DNA of 23,439 nt, taken from Flavobacterium psychrophilum. Its GTDB lineage: Bacteria; Bacteroidota; Bacteroidia; Flavobacteriales; Flavobacteriaceae. The stretch spans positions 1 to 23,439 of the forward strand of contig CAMBHH010000029.1 in assembly GCA_945866505.1 (NCBI GenBank), read 5' to 3'. The first letter of the stretch is position 1. Each line of letters begins with the position of its first letter. The position numbers were made by a program, and so were the translations under genes. Positions 1 to 7,855 of the stretch are shown here, in pieces. The notes under the pieces were generated by a model. The model saw only the letters and a list, made by a program, of their open reading frames with translations, was not told the DNA's origin and searched no databases.

Positions 1-476
1 TTTTTTATCAAATACAGAAGCAAATTCCAGCCAAATTAATGATGGTAGGTGACGGACCTGAGAAGGAAAAAGCAGAATATTTATGCCGTGAATTGGGTAT
101 TCAGGACAAAGTTATTTTCTTCGGAAACAGTAATGAAATTGACAAAATATTGAGTTACACCGATTTGTTTTTATTGCCTTCGGAAACAGAAAGTTTTGGT
201 CTTGCTGCTCTCGAAGCGATGGCGTGGAGTGTTCCTGTAATTTCCAGCAATTCGGGAGGTTTACCCGAAGTGAATTTTGAAGGAATTTCAGGGTATTTAA
301 GTGATAAAGGCAATATAGATGAAATGGCCGAAAATGCACTGAAAATATTGAAAGACGATGCCACTTTGAATCAATTTAAAGTAAATGCATTATCCGTTGC
401 AAAGCAATTTGATATTGAAAAGATTCTGCCGCTCTATGAGGAACTGTATCGAAAGGCCATCACTAAATTCTCATAA
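1..476 (+). CDS. bshA: N-acetyl-alpha-D-glucosaminyl L-malate synthase BshA, 3' part
   Basis: This is the C-terminal part of a GT4-family glycosyltransferase. The reading frame is open from base 3, so the gene starts upstream of the window. The internal Met at base 39 is not the start, because the upstream codons read FYQIQKQIPAKL, which fits the conserved run before MMVGDGPE. The family motif E-x7-E is visible (ESFGLAALE), followed by the loop PVISSNSGGLPE that closes the nucleotide-sugar site. BshA transfers GlcNAc from UDP-GlcNAc to L-malate, the first step of bacillithiol synthesis; many Flavobacteriia make this thiol. The specific name rests on overall resemblance; a different GT4 transferase is possible. 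The gene converges on the next one, with a shared hairpin terminator at 685-715. Confidence 0.82.
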   Translation, partial: FYQIQKQIPAKLMMVGDGPEKEKAEYLCRELGIQDKVIFFGNSNEIDKILSYTDLFLLPSETESFGLAALEAMAWSVPVISSNSGGLPEVNFEGISGYLSDKGNIDEMAENALKILKDDATLNQFKVNALSVAKQFDIEKILPLYEELYRKAITKFS

Positions 477-684
477 ACAATTGGTCCCCTTGGTCTTAAG
501 CCTATTTTTTTTTCTGCTCCAGCATTGTATCGCTAAAAAGCAATTAGTTGTCCGACAGAAATTCCACAAATCAAAATTTTTTTTTATAAAAGGAAACTTT
601 TAATGCTCACGGCAGAAAGTTGGTAAGAAGGGATAAATTATCTCTAAAATGCAAAAAGTCTGAATCAACCCAATAATGCAAAAG

Positions 685-717
685 AAAACCCTTTTCTGGT
701 TTGGAAAAGGGTTTTTT
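685..717. terminator. Bidirectional intrinsic terminator between bshA and the small exported protein
   Basis: A perfect 11-bp stem (AAAACCCTTTT at 685-695 with AAAAGGGTTTT at 705-715) encloses a 9-nt loop and runs into a T tract on the plus strand. The A-rich left flank gives a U-rich tail on the minus strand, so it could stop both convergent transcripts. It lies about 210 nt after the bshA stop. The rest of 477-928 shows no convincing gene; a short inverted match, CGAGCGT at 731-737 with ACGCTCG at 844-850, is the only other structure noted. Confidence 0.8.
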
Positions 718-928
718 GCTTGGAATAGTTCGAGCGTAACGATTGATTTAAGTTGTTCTAGATACTATTCTAATTGTTTCAACATTTTTTTATGCATTCA
801 TATCATAATATTTGTATTTGAGCCCTAAACCATCATTGACTTAACGCTCGTAGGCAAAATGTCCGCTATGAATTCCATTTAATAGACTGTAAATGAAAAT
901 ATTTTTGTTGGCTATAAATACCAATTTC

Positions 929-1360
929 CTAAAAAGCATAACGGGCATTAAATCCAAATCCACCAGCTTGAAAATCAGTTTCTTCCACTATCCATAAGGT
1001 GGGCCTCCAATCTAATCCTAAAACAATTGGAACTTCTTTAAAACGGTATTCTAGGCCAATTTCACCGCTTGCTCCCAATAAAAAATCATCATTAATATTC
1101 ATAGAAGGACCAACTCCAACGTACCATTTTAGAGCCTCACCATCTACAGGTTTGTAGAGAAAATCCCAAAGGGCTTCCACACCAACTCCACCGTCTCCGA
1201 AGGAAACATCAGCGTGGACTCTACTAAATTTTCCAAGGGAGAACACACCATCGACAGCGGCACTACCACCAACGACATTGCCTAAACGGAAACCAATTTC
1301 CTGAGCGTTTATAAATTGAATTGCATAAAATAGTGCGAATACTAAAACGATTTTTTTCAT
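929..1360 (-). CDS. Small exported outer-membrane beta-barrel-like protein
   Basis: This 143-residue protein starts at MKKIVLVF (base 1360). A longer open frame reaches 1402, but the upstream Met lacks a signal peptide and overlaps the -7 element at 1383-1390, so the internal start is preferred. Residues 1-20 form a signal peptide ending FINAQ, a usual Flavobacterium cleavage context. The mature part alternates short polar and aromatic stretches and glycines (for example GFRLGNVVGG and WYVGVGPSMN) and ends in Phe (ARYAF), as outer-membrane barrels do. It is short for a full barrel, perhaps eight strands. No family name was recognised. It is convergent with bshA. Confidence 0.72.
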   Translation of the reverse strand: MKKIVLVFALFYAIQFINAQEIGFRLGNVVGGSAAVDGVFSLGKFSRVHADVSFGDGGVGVEALWDFLYKPVDGEALKWYVGVGPSMNINDDFLLGASGEIGLEYRFKEVPIVLGLDWRPTLWIVEETDFQAGGFGFNARYAF

Positions 1361-1382
1361 ATTTTTTATTTTTTGATTATTA

Positions 1383-1390
1383 CAAATATA
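1383..1390 (-). promoter_or_regulatory. -7 element (TATATTTG) for the small exported protein
   Basis: Read on the minus strand this is TATATTTG, an exact match to the Bacteroidota -7 consensus TAnnTTTG, 22 nt before the ATG at 1360. No clear -33 TTTG was found at the expected distance, so the call is tentative. Confidence 0.42.
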
Positions 1391-1530
1391 TAATTTCTTC
1401 AAAAAAGAAGTATATTCGAATTCAATGTTTTTTTTGTTGGACTAATTAGTATTAAAATACCTTCGAATTTAGATGAATAAAAAAAATGCAATCCTGGTTA
1501 AAAGCAGTTAATTGAAATCGGTTTCTCAAA

Positions 1531-1565
1531 ACTTCGCACTTTAAACTTTTGAACTTTGAACTAAA
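1531..1565. repeat. Heptad-phased degenerate repeat before aroC
   Basis: Five consecutive 7-nt units share the ACTT core: ACTTCGC, ACTTTAA, then three more in the same register. The array overlaps the proposed -33 element of aroC and ends five bases before its -7 element. It belongs to the same pattern as the arrays at 2657, 12743, 13578, 15855 and 18210. Confidence 0.6.
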
Positions 1566-1577
1566 ATATTATATTTG
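1548..1577 (+). promoter_or_regulatory. aroC promoter (TTTG - 18 nt - TATATTTG)
   Basis: TTTG at 1548-1551 and TATATTTG at 1570-1577 match the Bacteroidota -33 and -7 elements with an 18-nt spacer. Transcription would begin near 1583, giving a leader of about 11 nt before the ATG at 1594. This supports the internal start over the upstream Met at 1549. Confidence 0.6.
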
Positions 1578-1593
1578 TTCAAAACTAATTATA

Positions 1594-2658
1594 ATGGCAG
1601 GAAATAGCTACGGAACCCTATTTAGAATAACAACTTTTGGCGAATCGCACGGAGAAGCTTTAGGAGGAATAATTGACGGATGTCCTTCAGGAATCGCACT
1701 AGATTTGGAAGCCATTCAATTTGAAATGTCACGAAGAAAACCAGGTCAATCTGCTATAGTAACCCAACGTAAAGAACCTGATGATGTACAATTTTTATCC
1801 GGAATTTTCGAGGGAAAAACTACCGGAACACCTATCGGTTTTATTATCCCGAACACCAATCAAAAATCGGATGATTATTCGCACATAAAAGACAATTACA
1901 GACCGAGTCATGCGGATTATGTGTATGAGAAAAAATATGGCGTTCGTGATTATCGTGGAGGAGGAAGAAGTTCTGCTCGTGAAACCGCTAGTAGAGTTGT
2001 GGCAGGAGCGATTGCAAAACAAATGTTACCAGAGTTAAAAATTAATGCTTTTGTTTCTGCAGTGGGTTCAATAGTATTGGAAAAACCGTATCAAGATTTG
2101 GATTTTTCTAAAATTGAAAGCAATCCAGTGCGATGTCCAGATGAAGAAATGGCAGCAGAAATGGAAGAATACATTCGTGTGATAAAGAAGCAAGGAGATA
2201 CCGTTGGCGGAATCATATCCTGTGTAATACAAAATGTTCCAATTGGTTTAGGAGAACCCGTTTTCGACAAATTGCATGCCGAATTAGGTAAAGCAATGCT
2301 TTCGATTAATGCGGTGAAAGGATTCGAATTTGGTAGCGGTTTTTATGGAGCACAAATGAAAGGAAGCGAACACAATGATTTGTATAATACTGATGGAACC
2401 ACTAAAACCAATCTTTCGGGAGGAATACAGGGCGGAATCAGCAACGGAATGGATATTTATTTCCGAGTAGCTTTCAAACCAGTGGCAACTATTATGCAAA
2501 AGCAAGAATCTTTGGATAATCAAGGGAATATTGCAGAAATGCAAGGCAAAGGACGTCACGATCCGTGCGTTGTTCCTCGTGCTGTTCCAATTGTTGAAGC
2601 GATGGCAGCCATTGTTCTTGCCGATTTTTATTTATTAAACAAAACCTATTTTAAATAG
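1594..2658 (+). CDS. aroC: Chorismate synthase
   Basis: This 354-residue protein converts 5-enolpyruvylshikimate-3-phosphate to chorismate using reduced FMN, the last step of the shikimate pathway. The start is the ATG at 1594 ([20 protein letters not shown]), the conserved N-terminus with the GESHG signature; the frame is open 45 nt further upstream, but that stretch overlaps the promoter. Other family signatures are [18 protein letters not shown] near residue 125 and [20 protein letters not shown] near the C-terminus. Length is normal for the family. It stands apart from other aro genes here and is followed after 72 nt by a transporter on the same strand; the gap is filled by a 7-nt-period repeat. 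Confidence 0.96.
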   Translation: MAGNSYGTLFRITTFGESHGEALGGIIDGCPSGIALDLEAIQFEMSRRKPGQSAIVTQRKEPDDVQFLSGIFEGKTTGTPIGFIIPNTNQKSDDYSHIKDNYRPSHADYVYEKKYGVRDYRGGGRSSARETASRVVAGAIAKQMLPELKINAFVSAVGSIVLEKPYQDLDFSKIESNPVRCPDEEMAAEMEEYIRVIKKQGDTVGGIISCVIQNVPIGLGEPVFDKLHAELGKAMLSINAVKGFEFGSGFYGAQMKGSEHNDLYNTDGTTKTNLSGGIQGGISNGMDIYFRVAFKPVATIMQKQESLDNQGNIAEMQGKGRHDPCVVPRAVPIVEAMAAIVLADFYLLNKTYFK

Positions 2659-2726
2659 TTTGCAGTGTTCAGTTTGTAGTGTTCAGTACAAACTGCAAAC
2701 TAAATACTGCTTACTGAATACTAAAA
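2657..2726. repeat. Ten-unit heptad-phased repeat between aroC and the symporter
   Basis: The whole gap from the aroC stop codon to four bases before the next ATG can be cut into ten 7-nt units, beginning AGTTTGC, AGTGTTC, AGTTTGT and ending ACTGAAT, ACTAAAA. Unit AGTGTTC occurs twice exactly, 14 nt apart (2664-2670 and 2678-2684). The first half (AGT-type) is partly complementary to the second half (ACT-type): GTTTGCAG at 2658-2665 can pair with CTGCAAAC at 2693-2700. Confidence 0.68.
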
Positions 2727-2730
2727 AAAA

Positions 2731-3993
2731 ATGACCCAAGCTGAAACCAAAAAAACTTCCTTTTTAGGAAATCTGACTGTTCAAATTGTTCTTGCAATGT
2801 TGTTAGGCGCATTCTTGGGAATTTATGTTCACAATAACTATGATGCTTCTTTTGCCAAAGATTTTAGCGATAAGATAAAAATTTTAGCTACCGTTTTTAT
2901 TCGTTTGGTGCAAATGATTATTGCCGTTTTGGTTTTTAGCACATTAGTTCCTGGAATTGCTAAGTTAGGCGATATTAAAACGGTTGGAAGAGTAGGCGGA
3001 AAAGCATTAGGTTGGTTTTTCAGTGCTTCCTTTATTTCACTTTTAATTGGATTGTTTTGGGTTAATGTTTTAGAACCGGGAGTTGGACTGAATTTATCCA
3101 ATATTGATTTATCTACAGCCGCAGAAGTAACAGGAAAAACGCAAAATTTTTCAATCCAAAGTTTTATCGAACACATTATTCCCAAAAGCATAGTAGAAGC
3201 GATGGCGAATAATGAAATTATTCAAATAGTTATTTTCTCTATCTTTTTTGGTTTAGCAGCAGCTTCAATTGGCAATTATGCAAAACCAGTAATTCAGGGA
3301 ATAGAAGTTTTATCACATATTGTCCTTAAAATGGTGAATTATGTGATGAAGTTCGCTCCAATGGGCGTATTTGGTGCAATCGCAGGTGTTTTTGCAATAA
3401 AAGATCTGAATGATTTAGTATTAACTTACATCAAATTTTTTGGATCATTTTTAGTTGGCATTGGATCTTTATGGATTTTTCTCCTAGCAGTAGGGTTTAT
3501 TTTCCTTGGAAAAAGAATGAAATCATTATTAAATCACATTGTTGGTCCGTTGATTATTGCCTTTAGCACAACGAGTAGCGAAGCAGTTTTTCCAAAATTG
3601 ACCGAGGAATTAGAACGCTTTGGTATCAAAGACAAAATCGTGGCTTTTATGCTGCCTCTAGGATATTCTTTCAATTTAGATGGCAGTATGATGTATATGA
3701 CTTTTGCGAGTTTGTTTATCGCCCAAGCCTACGGCATTCATTTAGATATGGGAACCCAAATGACCATGCTTTTGGTATTGATGCTTACCAGCAAAGGAAT
3801 TGCAGGAGTTCCAAGAGCCAGTCTAGTTATTGTAGCCGCCACTTGTGGAATGTTTGATATTCCAGTTGAAGGGATTGCTTTGATTCTTCCAATAGACCAT
3901 TTTTGTGATATGTTTAGAAGCGCAACTAATGTTTTAGGAAATGCATTAGCCACATCAGTTGTTGGTAAATGGGAAGGCGAGGATTCATTTTAG
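2731..3993 (+). CDS. Dicarboxylate/amino acid:cation symporter (DAACS/SDF family)
   Basis: This 420-residue integral membrane protein belongs to the family of GltP, GltT and DctA, which import C4-dicarboxylates or acidic amino acids with Na+ or H+. Hydrophobic segments cover most of its length. The family core is present: the serine-rich hairpin STTSSEAVFPK (279-289), GYSFNLDGS (311-319), the second hairpin SKGIAGVPRAS (354-364), and a final helix with D389, D393, R396 and N400. The wording GYSFNLDG and the Asn at 404 look more DctA-like than glutamate-transporter-like, but substrate cannot be fixed from sequence alone. It follows aroC on the same strand after a repeat-filled 72-nt gap; no separate promoter match was seen. 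The 3994-4088 region after it holds no clear terminator. Confidence 0.92.
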   Translation: MTQAETKKTSFLGNLTVQIVLAMLLGAFLGIYVHNNYDASFAKDFSDKIKILATVFIRLVQMIIAVLVFSTLVPGIAKLGDIKTVGRVGGKALGWFFSASFISLLIGLFWVNVLEPGVGLNLSNIDLSTAAEVTGKTQNFSIQSFIEHIIPKSIVEAMANNEIIQIVIFSIFFGLAAASIGNYAKPVIQGIEVLSHIVLKMVNYVMKFAPMGVFGAIAGVFAIKDLNDLVLTYIKFFGSFLVGIGSLWIFLLAVGFIFLGKRMKSLLNHIVGPLIIAFSTTSSEAVFPKLTEELERFGIKDKIVAFMLPLGYSFNLDGSMMYMTFASLFIAQAYGIHLDMGTQMTMLLVLMLTSKGIAGVPRASLVIVAATCGMFDIPVEGIALILPIDHFCDMFRSATNVLGNALATSVVGKWEGEDSF

Positions 3994-4088
3994 AAATGCT
4001 TCTTCAAGGCCAAGACTTTAAAAGCTGGATTTATTGTTCGTGTTTTAGTACGAAGCGACTCTAGCTGTTGTTGAAACCAATAAGTTGG

Positions 4089-4609
4089 TCAAACAATTGA
4101 TTTTAATATTTTCAAACCATCATTCCATTCTGAATGTCCTGAATCTGCATTGATGTGACCGGCATCTCCAATATTTATAAATTCACTTCCCCAATGATCC
4201 GCAAAAAAAATTGCTCTAGCTAATGAAACCCAAATATCGTTTGAACTTGCAACTACAATTGTTTTAAAGTTTATTTTGTTAAGCGGAATAGGAGCAAAAC
4301 CTGTTGCCGGAAATTTGTATTTTGTTGCTTCAATGTCGCTTGGAGCAACTAACAACGCTCCTTTAATTTGTATTTCGTAGCCCAATGCGCAATAGTTGCA
4401 CATCCTAAACTATGTCCAATTAGTACAACACTTGAAAGGTCAAATTCAGAAACCCTTTCGTCAACTGTTTTTAACCACTGGTCACAATCTGGTGAATCCC
4501 ATTCTTCCTGCTCAATTCTGTCAAAATTGTCATTTGAATTTTGAAAATAAGTTTGCCAATGCTCTGGTCCAGAATTTCCAAGTCCTGGAATGATTAAATA
4601 ATTTGTCAT
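4089..4609 (-). pseudogene. RBBP9/YdeN-type serine hydrolase, frameshifted
   Basis: Two overlapping minus-strand frames together make one alpha/beta hydrolase of about 173 residues. The first (4609 down to 4349) carries MTNYLIIPGLGNSGPEHWQ and the nucleophile motif GHSLG (Ser67), then reads ATKYKLKERC and stops. The second continues with IKGALLVAPSDIEA and carries the other catalytic residues, Asp in ASSNDIWV and His in GDAGHINADSG, to the stop at 4089. The frame change falls in an A/T-rich stretch at about 4365-4375 and fits one extra base or two missing bases. All three catalytic residues survive, so the lesion may be recent or a sequencing error. RBBP9-like proteins are small serine hydrolases of poorly defined substrate. 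An upstream -7 element is still present. Confidence 0.85.
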
Positions 4610-4637
4610 TTTAAACTATTTAGCGATAAATTTTTTA

Positions 4638-4645
4638 CAAAAATA
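4638..4645 (-). promoter_or_regulatory. -7 element (TATTTTTG) for the frameshifted hydrolase
   Basis: The minus strand reads TATTTTTG, an exact TAnnTTTG match 28 nt before the ATG at 4609. No -33 element is evident. The rest of 4646-4965 holds no gene; it contains a 7-bp inverted repeat (GACTAAT at 4758-4764 with ATTAGTC at 4770-4776) without a T tract. Confidence 0.4.
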
Positions 4646-4898
4646 TGGCTTTACCTCGTTACGTTTTTTAATAAGCTCGAATAATTTTTCTAACTTTTTA
4701 TTTTACTTTCAAATCGTTCTAAGATTCTGTTTTTTTTGTGAATTGCTACGAAATTCGGACTAATCTCTAATTAGTCAGTAATTCTCCATTTGTTATTAGT
4801 TGAAATTTAAATCAAGTAAATAGAGTTGATTTTTTCTATAAATAACTTTTTTTAATTCATAAAAACATTATTTGGGTGTGTAAAATCGACTTAATGTA

Positions 4899-4919
4899 GT
4901 ATTGTAGAGAATACAATAC
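4899..4919. other. Perfect 8-bp stem-loop downstream of the GH16 gene
   Basis: GTATTGTA (4899-4906) and TACAATAC (4912-4919) form a perfect stem with a GAGAA loop, 46-66 nt past the GH16 stop on the minus strand. No U tract follows on either strand, so it is not a standard intrinsic terminator; it could protect the mRNA 3' end or be chance. Confidence 0.35.
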
Positions 4920-4965
4920 AGAGTCATTTTCCCAAATTTCAAAATTATATAGAATTTCTAAAACG

Positions 4966-6117
4966 CTATTTGTATATCCTAATATAATCTACTTCCATCG
5001 CGCTGCTTGTATAATTTTGACTAATAGAAGGTAAGATGGCCAAGTTAAGTAATACATATTGCTCTGAATCGAACGGCCAGGTGTTTGCATTTTTTACGGT
5101 TGGGTTATAGGTATAATGTACAACACCATCAACACTAAATACCATTTTTTCTGCCGTCCAATCTAGGGTATAAACATGAAACTGACTAGATGCTGTTGCA
5201 ACAACTTGTCCACCTAGATTTGCTGTATTTCCATAACTTGACGGTGTATGCATGGCACTTTGAACATAATTTTGATTAGAACCCCAATGCTCCATAATAT
5301 CAACTTCCCCACAAGCAGGCCAGTAGGCAGTTCCAAATGTACTGGACCAAAATGCACCTGTTTCAATAATATTTTTCCCTAACATCCAGATTGCTGGCCA
5401 CGTGCCAATTCCCGAAGGTAATTTTGCACGAACTTCAACACGACCATATTTAAAAGCAAATTTAGAATTTAGTCTCGCCGATGTATATTGTTTTGTTTGT
5501 CCTTGATCTGTAAAAGTTTCTTTTATTGCCACGATGTTTAAAGAACCATTATTTTCAAATGAATTTGTTTGACGATTGGTGTAATGTTGAATCTCTCCAT
5601 TATGCCAACTTACACCGTTGATTAATTGCGTTTGCTGAAACCATTTACTCGAATCTATTGCACCTGTTCCATTGAATTCATCCGACCAAACCAAATTTCC
5701 TGCCGGTTGACAAGCACTCCAAATATAGGAACCGTGGCAAAAACTGATTACTTGACCTCCAGAATTCATGGTAACATCTATCCATTGGCAAGTGCTTCCA
5801 GAGAAGTATTCTATTCCCATATAGTAGGTTCCTTGGGTCCAGTTAATTTGAGAAAAATTCCCCGTTTCGGCTGTTCCAGTTCCGATAATTACACTAATGT
5901 TTCCGATACTATTTGTCGTAGGATTTTGTGTTTCTCTATAGACAATGGAACCTGTATAGGAGTTTTGTCGTATCGTAAAACGATGTTTTACATTTTGATT
6001 TGCAACGAATTGATTGCTACTATTTCTAATCGTTGATTGGTACACAAATCCTTGAGTGGATTGTGCACAGAGGAAAAAGTAGTGTAAAACAAATACTAGG
6101 GACAAAATTTTTTTCAT
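4966..6117 (-). CDS. Secreted glycoside hydrolase family 16 beta-glucanase (laminarinase-like) with an added N-terminal module
   Basis: A 383-residue exported enzyme. Residues 1-18 are a signal peptide (cleavage likely at LCA|QS); LC is not a good lipobox. Residues 22-125 form a module starting QGFVYQSTIRNSSNQFVANQ, with conserved pieces INWTQGTYYMGIEYF; this resembles the N-terminal region of Bacteroidota fibre-like surface proteins. Residues 143-383 are a GH16 jelly roll beginning LVWSDEFNG. The active-site signature GEVDIMEHWG gives nucleophile E271, assisting D273 and acid/base E276. Such enzymes cut beta-1,3 or mixed beta-1,3/1,4 glucans. No type IX secretion C-terminal domain is present; the protein ends in the GH16 strand (YIRIYK). 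It stands alone, without SusC/SusD partners. A 32-nt palindrome lies 234 nt upstream. Confidence 0.93.
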   Translation of the reverse strand: MKKILSLVFVLHYFFLCAQSTQGFVYQSTIRNSSNQFVANQNVKHRFTIRQNSYTGSIVYRETQNPTTNSIGNISVIIGTGTAETGNFSQINWTQGTYYMGIEYFSGSTCQWIDVTMNSGGQVISFCHGSYIWSACQPAGNLVWSDEFNGTGAIDSSKWFQQTQLINGVSWHNGEIQHYTNRQTNSFENNGSLNIVAIKETFTDQGQTKQYTSARLNSKFAFKYGRVEVRAKLPSGIGTWPAIWMLGKNIIETGAFWSSTFGTAYWPACGEVDIMEHWGSNQNYVQSAMHTPSSYGNTANLGGQVVATASSQFHVYTLDWTAEKMVFSVDGVVHYTYNPTVKNANTWPFDSEQYVLLNLAILPSISQNYTSSAMEVDYIRIYK

Positions 6118-6350
6118 AGCGGTTTTATTTCTGTGAATATATTTGTTTTTGAGGCAAATAATAAAAAATGGTGTATAAATAAACTATACGGTAAGAAAGT
6201 AAAAAAAATAGCCTCAAATGTAAAAACGCACTTGCAAATGGCAGCTTTTTGGAGTTGTTACAAGCATTTTGTCATCGATTTCACTTTTGTCAAGCAGTCT
6301 CGACGGATCAAATGTAATGGTAATGTTGTAGTAAATTTTTAATTTATTGC

Positions 6351-6382
6351 TAAAAATTAATCGATTAATCGATTAATTTTTA
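6351..6382. promoter_or_regulatory. Perfect 32-nt palindrome, candidate operator
   Basis: The stretch is its own reverse complement over all 32 bases. It is built from an 8-nt unit ATTAATCG repeated head to tail and centred on TTAA, flanked by A5 and T5 runs. Such a symmetrical site between the 3' end of rhlE and the start of the GH16 gene fits a dimeric or tetrameric regulator, but it lies 234 nt before the GH16 ATG and no regulator gene is adjacent. It is AT-rich, so a structural role is also possible. The rest of 6118-6513 holds no gene. Confidence 0.5.
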
Positions 6383-6408
6383 TTTTTTTAAGCAAAAATA
6401 AGTACTAT

Positions 6409-6431
6409 CTGTTTTTTTAAGAAAAAAACAG
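6409..6431. other. 10-bp stem-loop downstream of rhlE
   Basis: CTGTTTTTTT (6409-6418) pairs with AAAAAAACAG (6422-6431) around an AAG loop. The stem is mostly A-T and there is no U tract outside it, so it is a weak terminator candidate at best. It lies 27 nt from the palindrome. Confidence 0.35.
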
Positions 6432-6492
6432 CACATTTCTACTGCCGTAACTTGACCCTCAACCAATGGTATTATGGGTTGACTAATTAAAT

Positions 6493-6530
6493 AAAAACGC
6501 CGTCTTGGGACATTTAGTACCAGCGTTTTT
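6493..6530 (-). terminator. rhlE terminator
   Basis: On the minus strand AAAAACGC (6530-6523) pairs with GCGTTTTT (6500-6493), followed by ATTTAATT. The 5' arm lies in the last codons of rhlE, so the stop codon sits inside the 22-nt loop. Confidence 0.5.
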
Positions 6531-7773
6531 TATTTTGTTTCGAGGCGTCGGATTTTCTTGATTTGTGCGCACCACCGCTTCGGTTGGAGTTTTTTGGTTT
6601 TGTCGAACCTCCTGAAGCCGTTTCTGGACTTCCAGAATGCCACGGATACGGATGATCACTAATGGTTTTTACCTCGACTTTGATTAGTTTTTGAATATCC
6701 TTCCAATATTGATGTTCGTCTTTACTGCAAAAAGAAATCGCTATTCCTTCATTTCCTGCACGCCCCGTTCTTCCTATTCGATGCACATAAGTTTCTGGAA
6801 TGTTGGGTAAATCAAAATTGATGACAAACGGCAATTGGTCAATATCAATGCCACGAGCGGCAATATCAGTGGCAACAAGTACGCCAACTTCTTTCTTTTT
6901 GAAAGCATCTAAAACCCGTTGTCTGGCATTTTGAGATTTGTCACCGTGAATGGCTTCGGCGGCAATATTATTTTTACGTAAAGCCTTCACCACGTTGTCC
7001 GCACCATGTTTGGTTCTCGAAAAAACCAAAACATCCGATAAATTATGATTTTTGATTAAATGGTAAAGCAAGTTTCTTTTCTCGGTTTTTTCGACAAAGT
7101 AAACATGTTGTTCAACGTTTTCAGCCGTGGAAGAAACAGGCGAAACCTCTACTTTTTCAGGGTCTTTCAAAAACATTTCGGCCAATTCTCGAATAGCTAT
7201 TGGCATTGTTGCCGAGAATAGCAAGGTTTGTCGATTTTTTGGCGTAAGCTTGACAATTTTCTTGACATCGTTTATAAATCCCATATCCAACATTTGATCG
7301 GCTTCGTCAAGGACTAAGGTGTGCAAATGATCGAAATCGATAAAACCTTGTTTGTGCAAATCGAGCAATCTTCCAGGTGTTGCCACCAAAACATCGATTC
7401 CTTGGCGAAGTGCATCAACTTGTGGGACTTGCGAAACGCCACCAAAAATAGTGAGTTGAGTTAAGTTAGTATATTTGCCATAGGTGTCAAAACTTTGTCC
7501 AATTTGTACCGCTAATTCTCGAGTTGGAGTAACGATTAAGGCCCGAATTTCTTTGGCTTTTTTAGAAGAACCTACAATTCGGTGCAGTTGGTGTATAATG
7601 GGAATGGCAAAGGCTGCCGTTTTTCCCGTGCCTGTTTGTGCGCAGCCAATTAAGTCTCTTCCTGCCAAAACCAATGGTATGGCTTGTTCTTGAATAGGTG
7701 TTGGGTTGGTATAGCCTTCTTCAAATACGGCTTTTTGAATACTTTTGGACAGTGATAAATCTTCGAATAACAT
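6514..7773 (-). CDS. rhlE: DEAD-box ATP-dependent RNA helicase, RhlE type
   Basis: This 419-residue cytoplasmic helicase unwinds RNA duplexes in ATP-dependent fashion and takes part in RNA turnover, ribosome assembly or cold adaptation. All core motifs are present in order: Q motif ([10 protein letters not shown], from 22), motif I AQTGTGKT (45-52), PTRELA, GG, TPGR, motif II DEAD (156-159), SAT (187-189), RGIDID and HRIGRTGR. After the core comes a short Gly/Ser/Lys-rich tail (residues about 385-419), as in RhlE proteins. The start [13 protein letters not shown] aligns with the usual N-terminus. It is monocistronic: its own -7 element lies upstream and a terminator hairpin overlaps its end. 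Confidence 0.92.
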   Translation of the reverse strand: MLFEDLSLSKSIQKAVFEEGYTNPTPIQEQAIPLVLAGRDLIGCAQTGTGKTAAFAIPIIHQLHRIVGSSKKAKEIRALIVTPTRELAVQIGQSFDTYGKYTNLTQLTIFGGVSQVPQVDALRQGIDVLVATPGRLLDLHKQGFIDFDHLHTLVLDEADQMLDMGFINDVKKIVKLTPKNRQTLLFSATMPIAIRELAEMFLKDPEKVEVSPVSSTAENVEQHVYFVEKTEKRNLLYHLIKNHNLSDVLVFSRTKHGADNVVKALRKNNIAAEAIHGDKSQNARQRVLDAFKKKEVGVLVATDIAARGIDIDQLPFVINFDLPNIPETYVHRIGRTGRAGNEGIAISFCSKDEHQYWKDIQKLIKVEVKTISDHPYPWHSGSPETASGGSTKPKNSNRSGGAHKSRKSDASKQNKKRWY

Positions 7774-7819
7774 ATATTTTGTATTAAATATCTAGAATTT
7801 TTTATGTAGATAATTTTTG

Positions 7820-7827
7820 CAAAGATA
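7820..7827 (-). promoter_or_regulatory. -7 element (TATCTTTG) for rhlE
   Basis: The minus strand reads TATCTTTG, an exact TAnnTTTG match, 46 nt before the ATG at 7773. The leader of about 40 nt is long enough for regulation, as is common for cold-responsive helicases, but no specific structure was identified. No clear -33 motif. Confidence 0.45.
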
Positions 7828-7855
7828 GGTTTATTATTTTTAGGGAGTTTTGCTA

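Noticed and set aside
385..603. Open frame of 72 codons overlapping the bshA end
   Set aside because: It overlaps a well-supported gene in another frame, is low in complexity, and has no promoter or recognisable protein features.
731..850. Short inverted match (CGAGCGT / ACGCTCG) that might mark a small mobile element
   Set aside because: Only seven bases match clearly, no flanking direct repeat, and the interior arms do not pair further.
5626..6036. 136-codon open frame opposite the GH16 gene
   Set aside because: It is antisense to a gene with a clear signal peptide and catalytic motif; no protein-like features.
6133..6342. Open frame of 69 codons upstream of the GH16 gene
   Set aside because: No -7 element before it, no conserved features, and unusual composition; more likely chance in AT-rich non-coding DNA.
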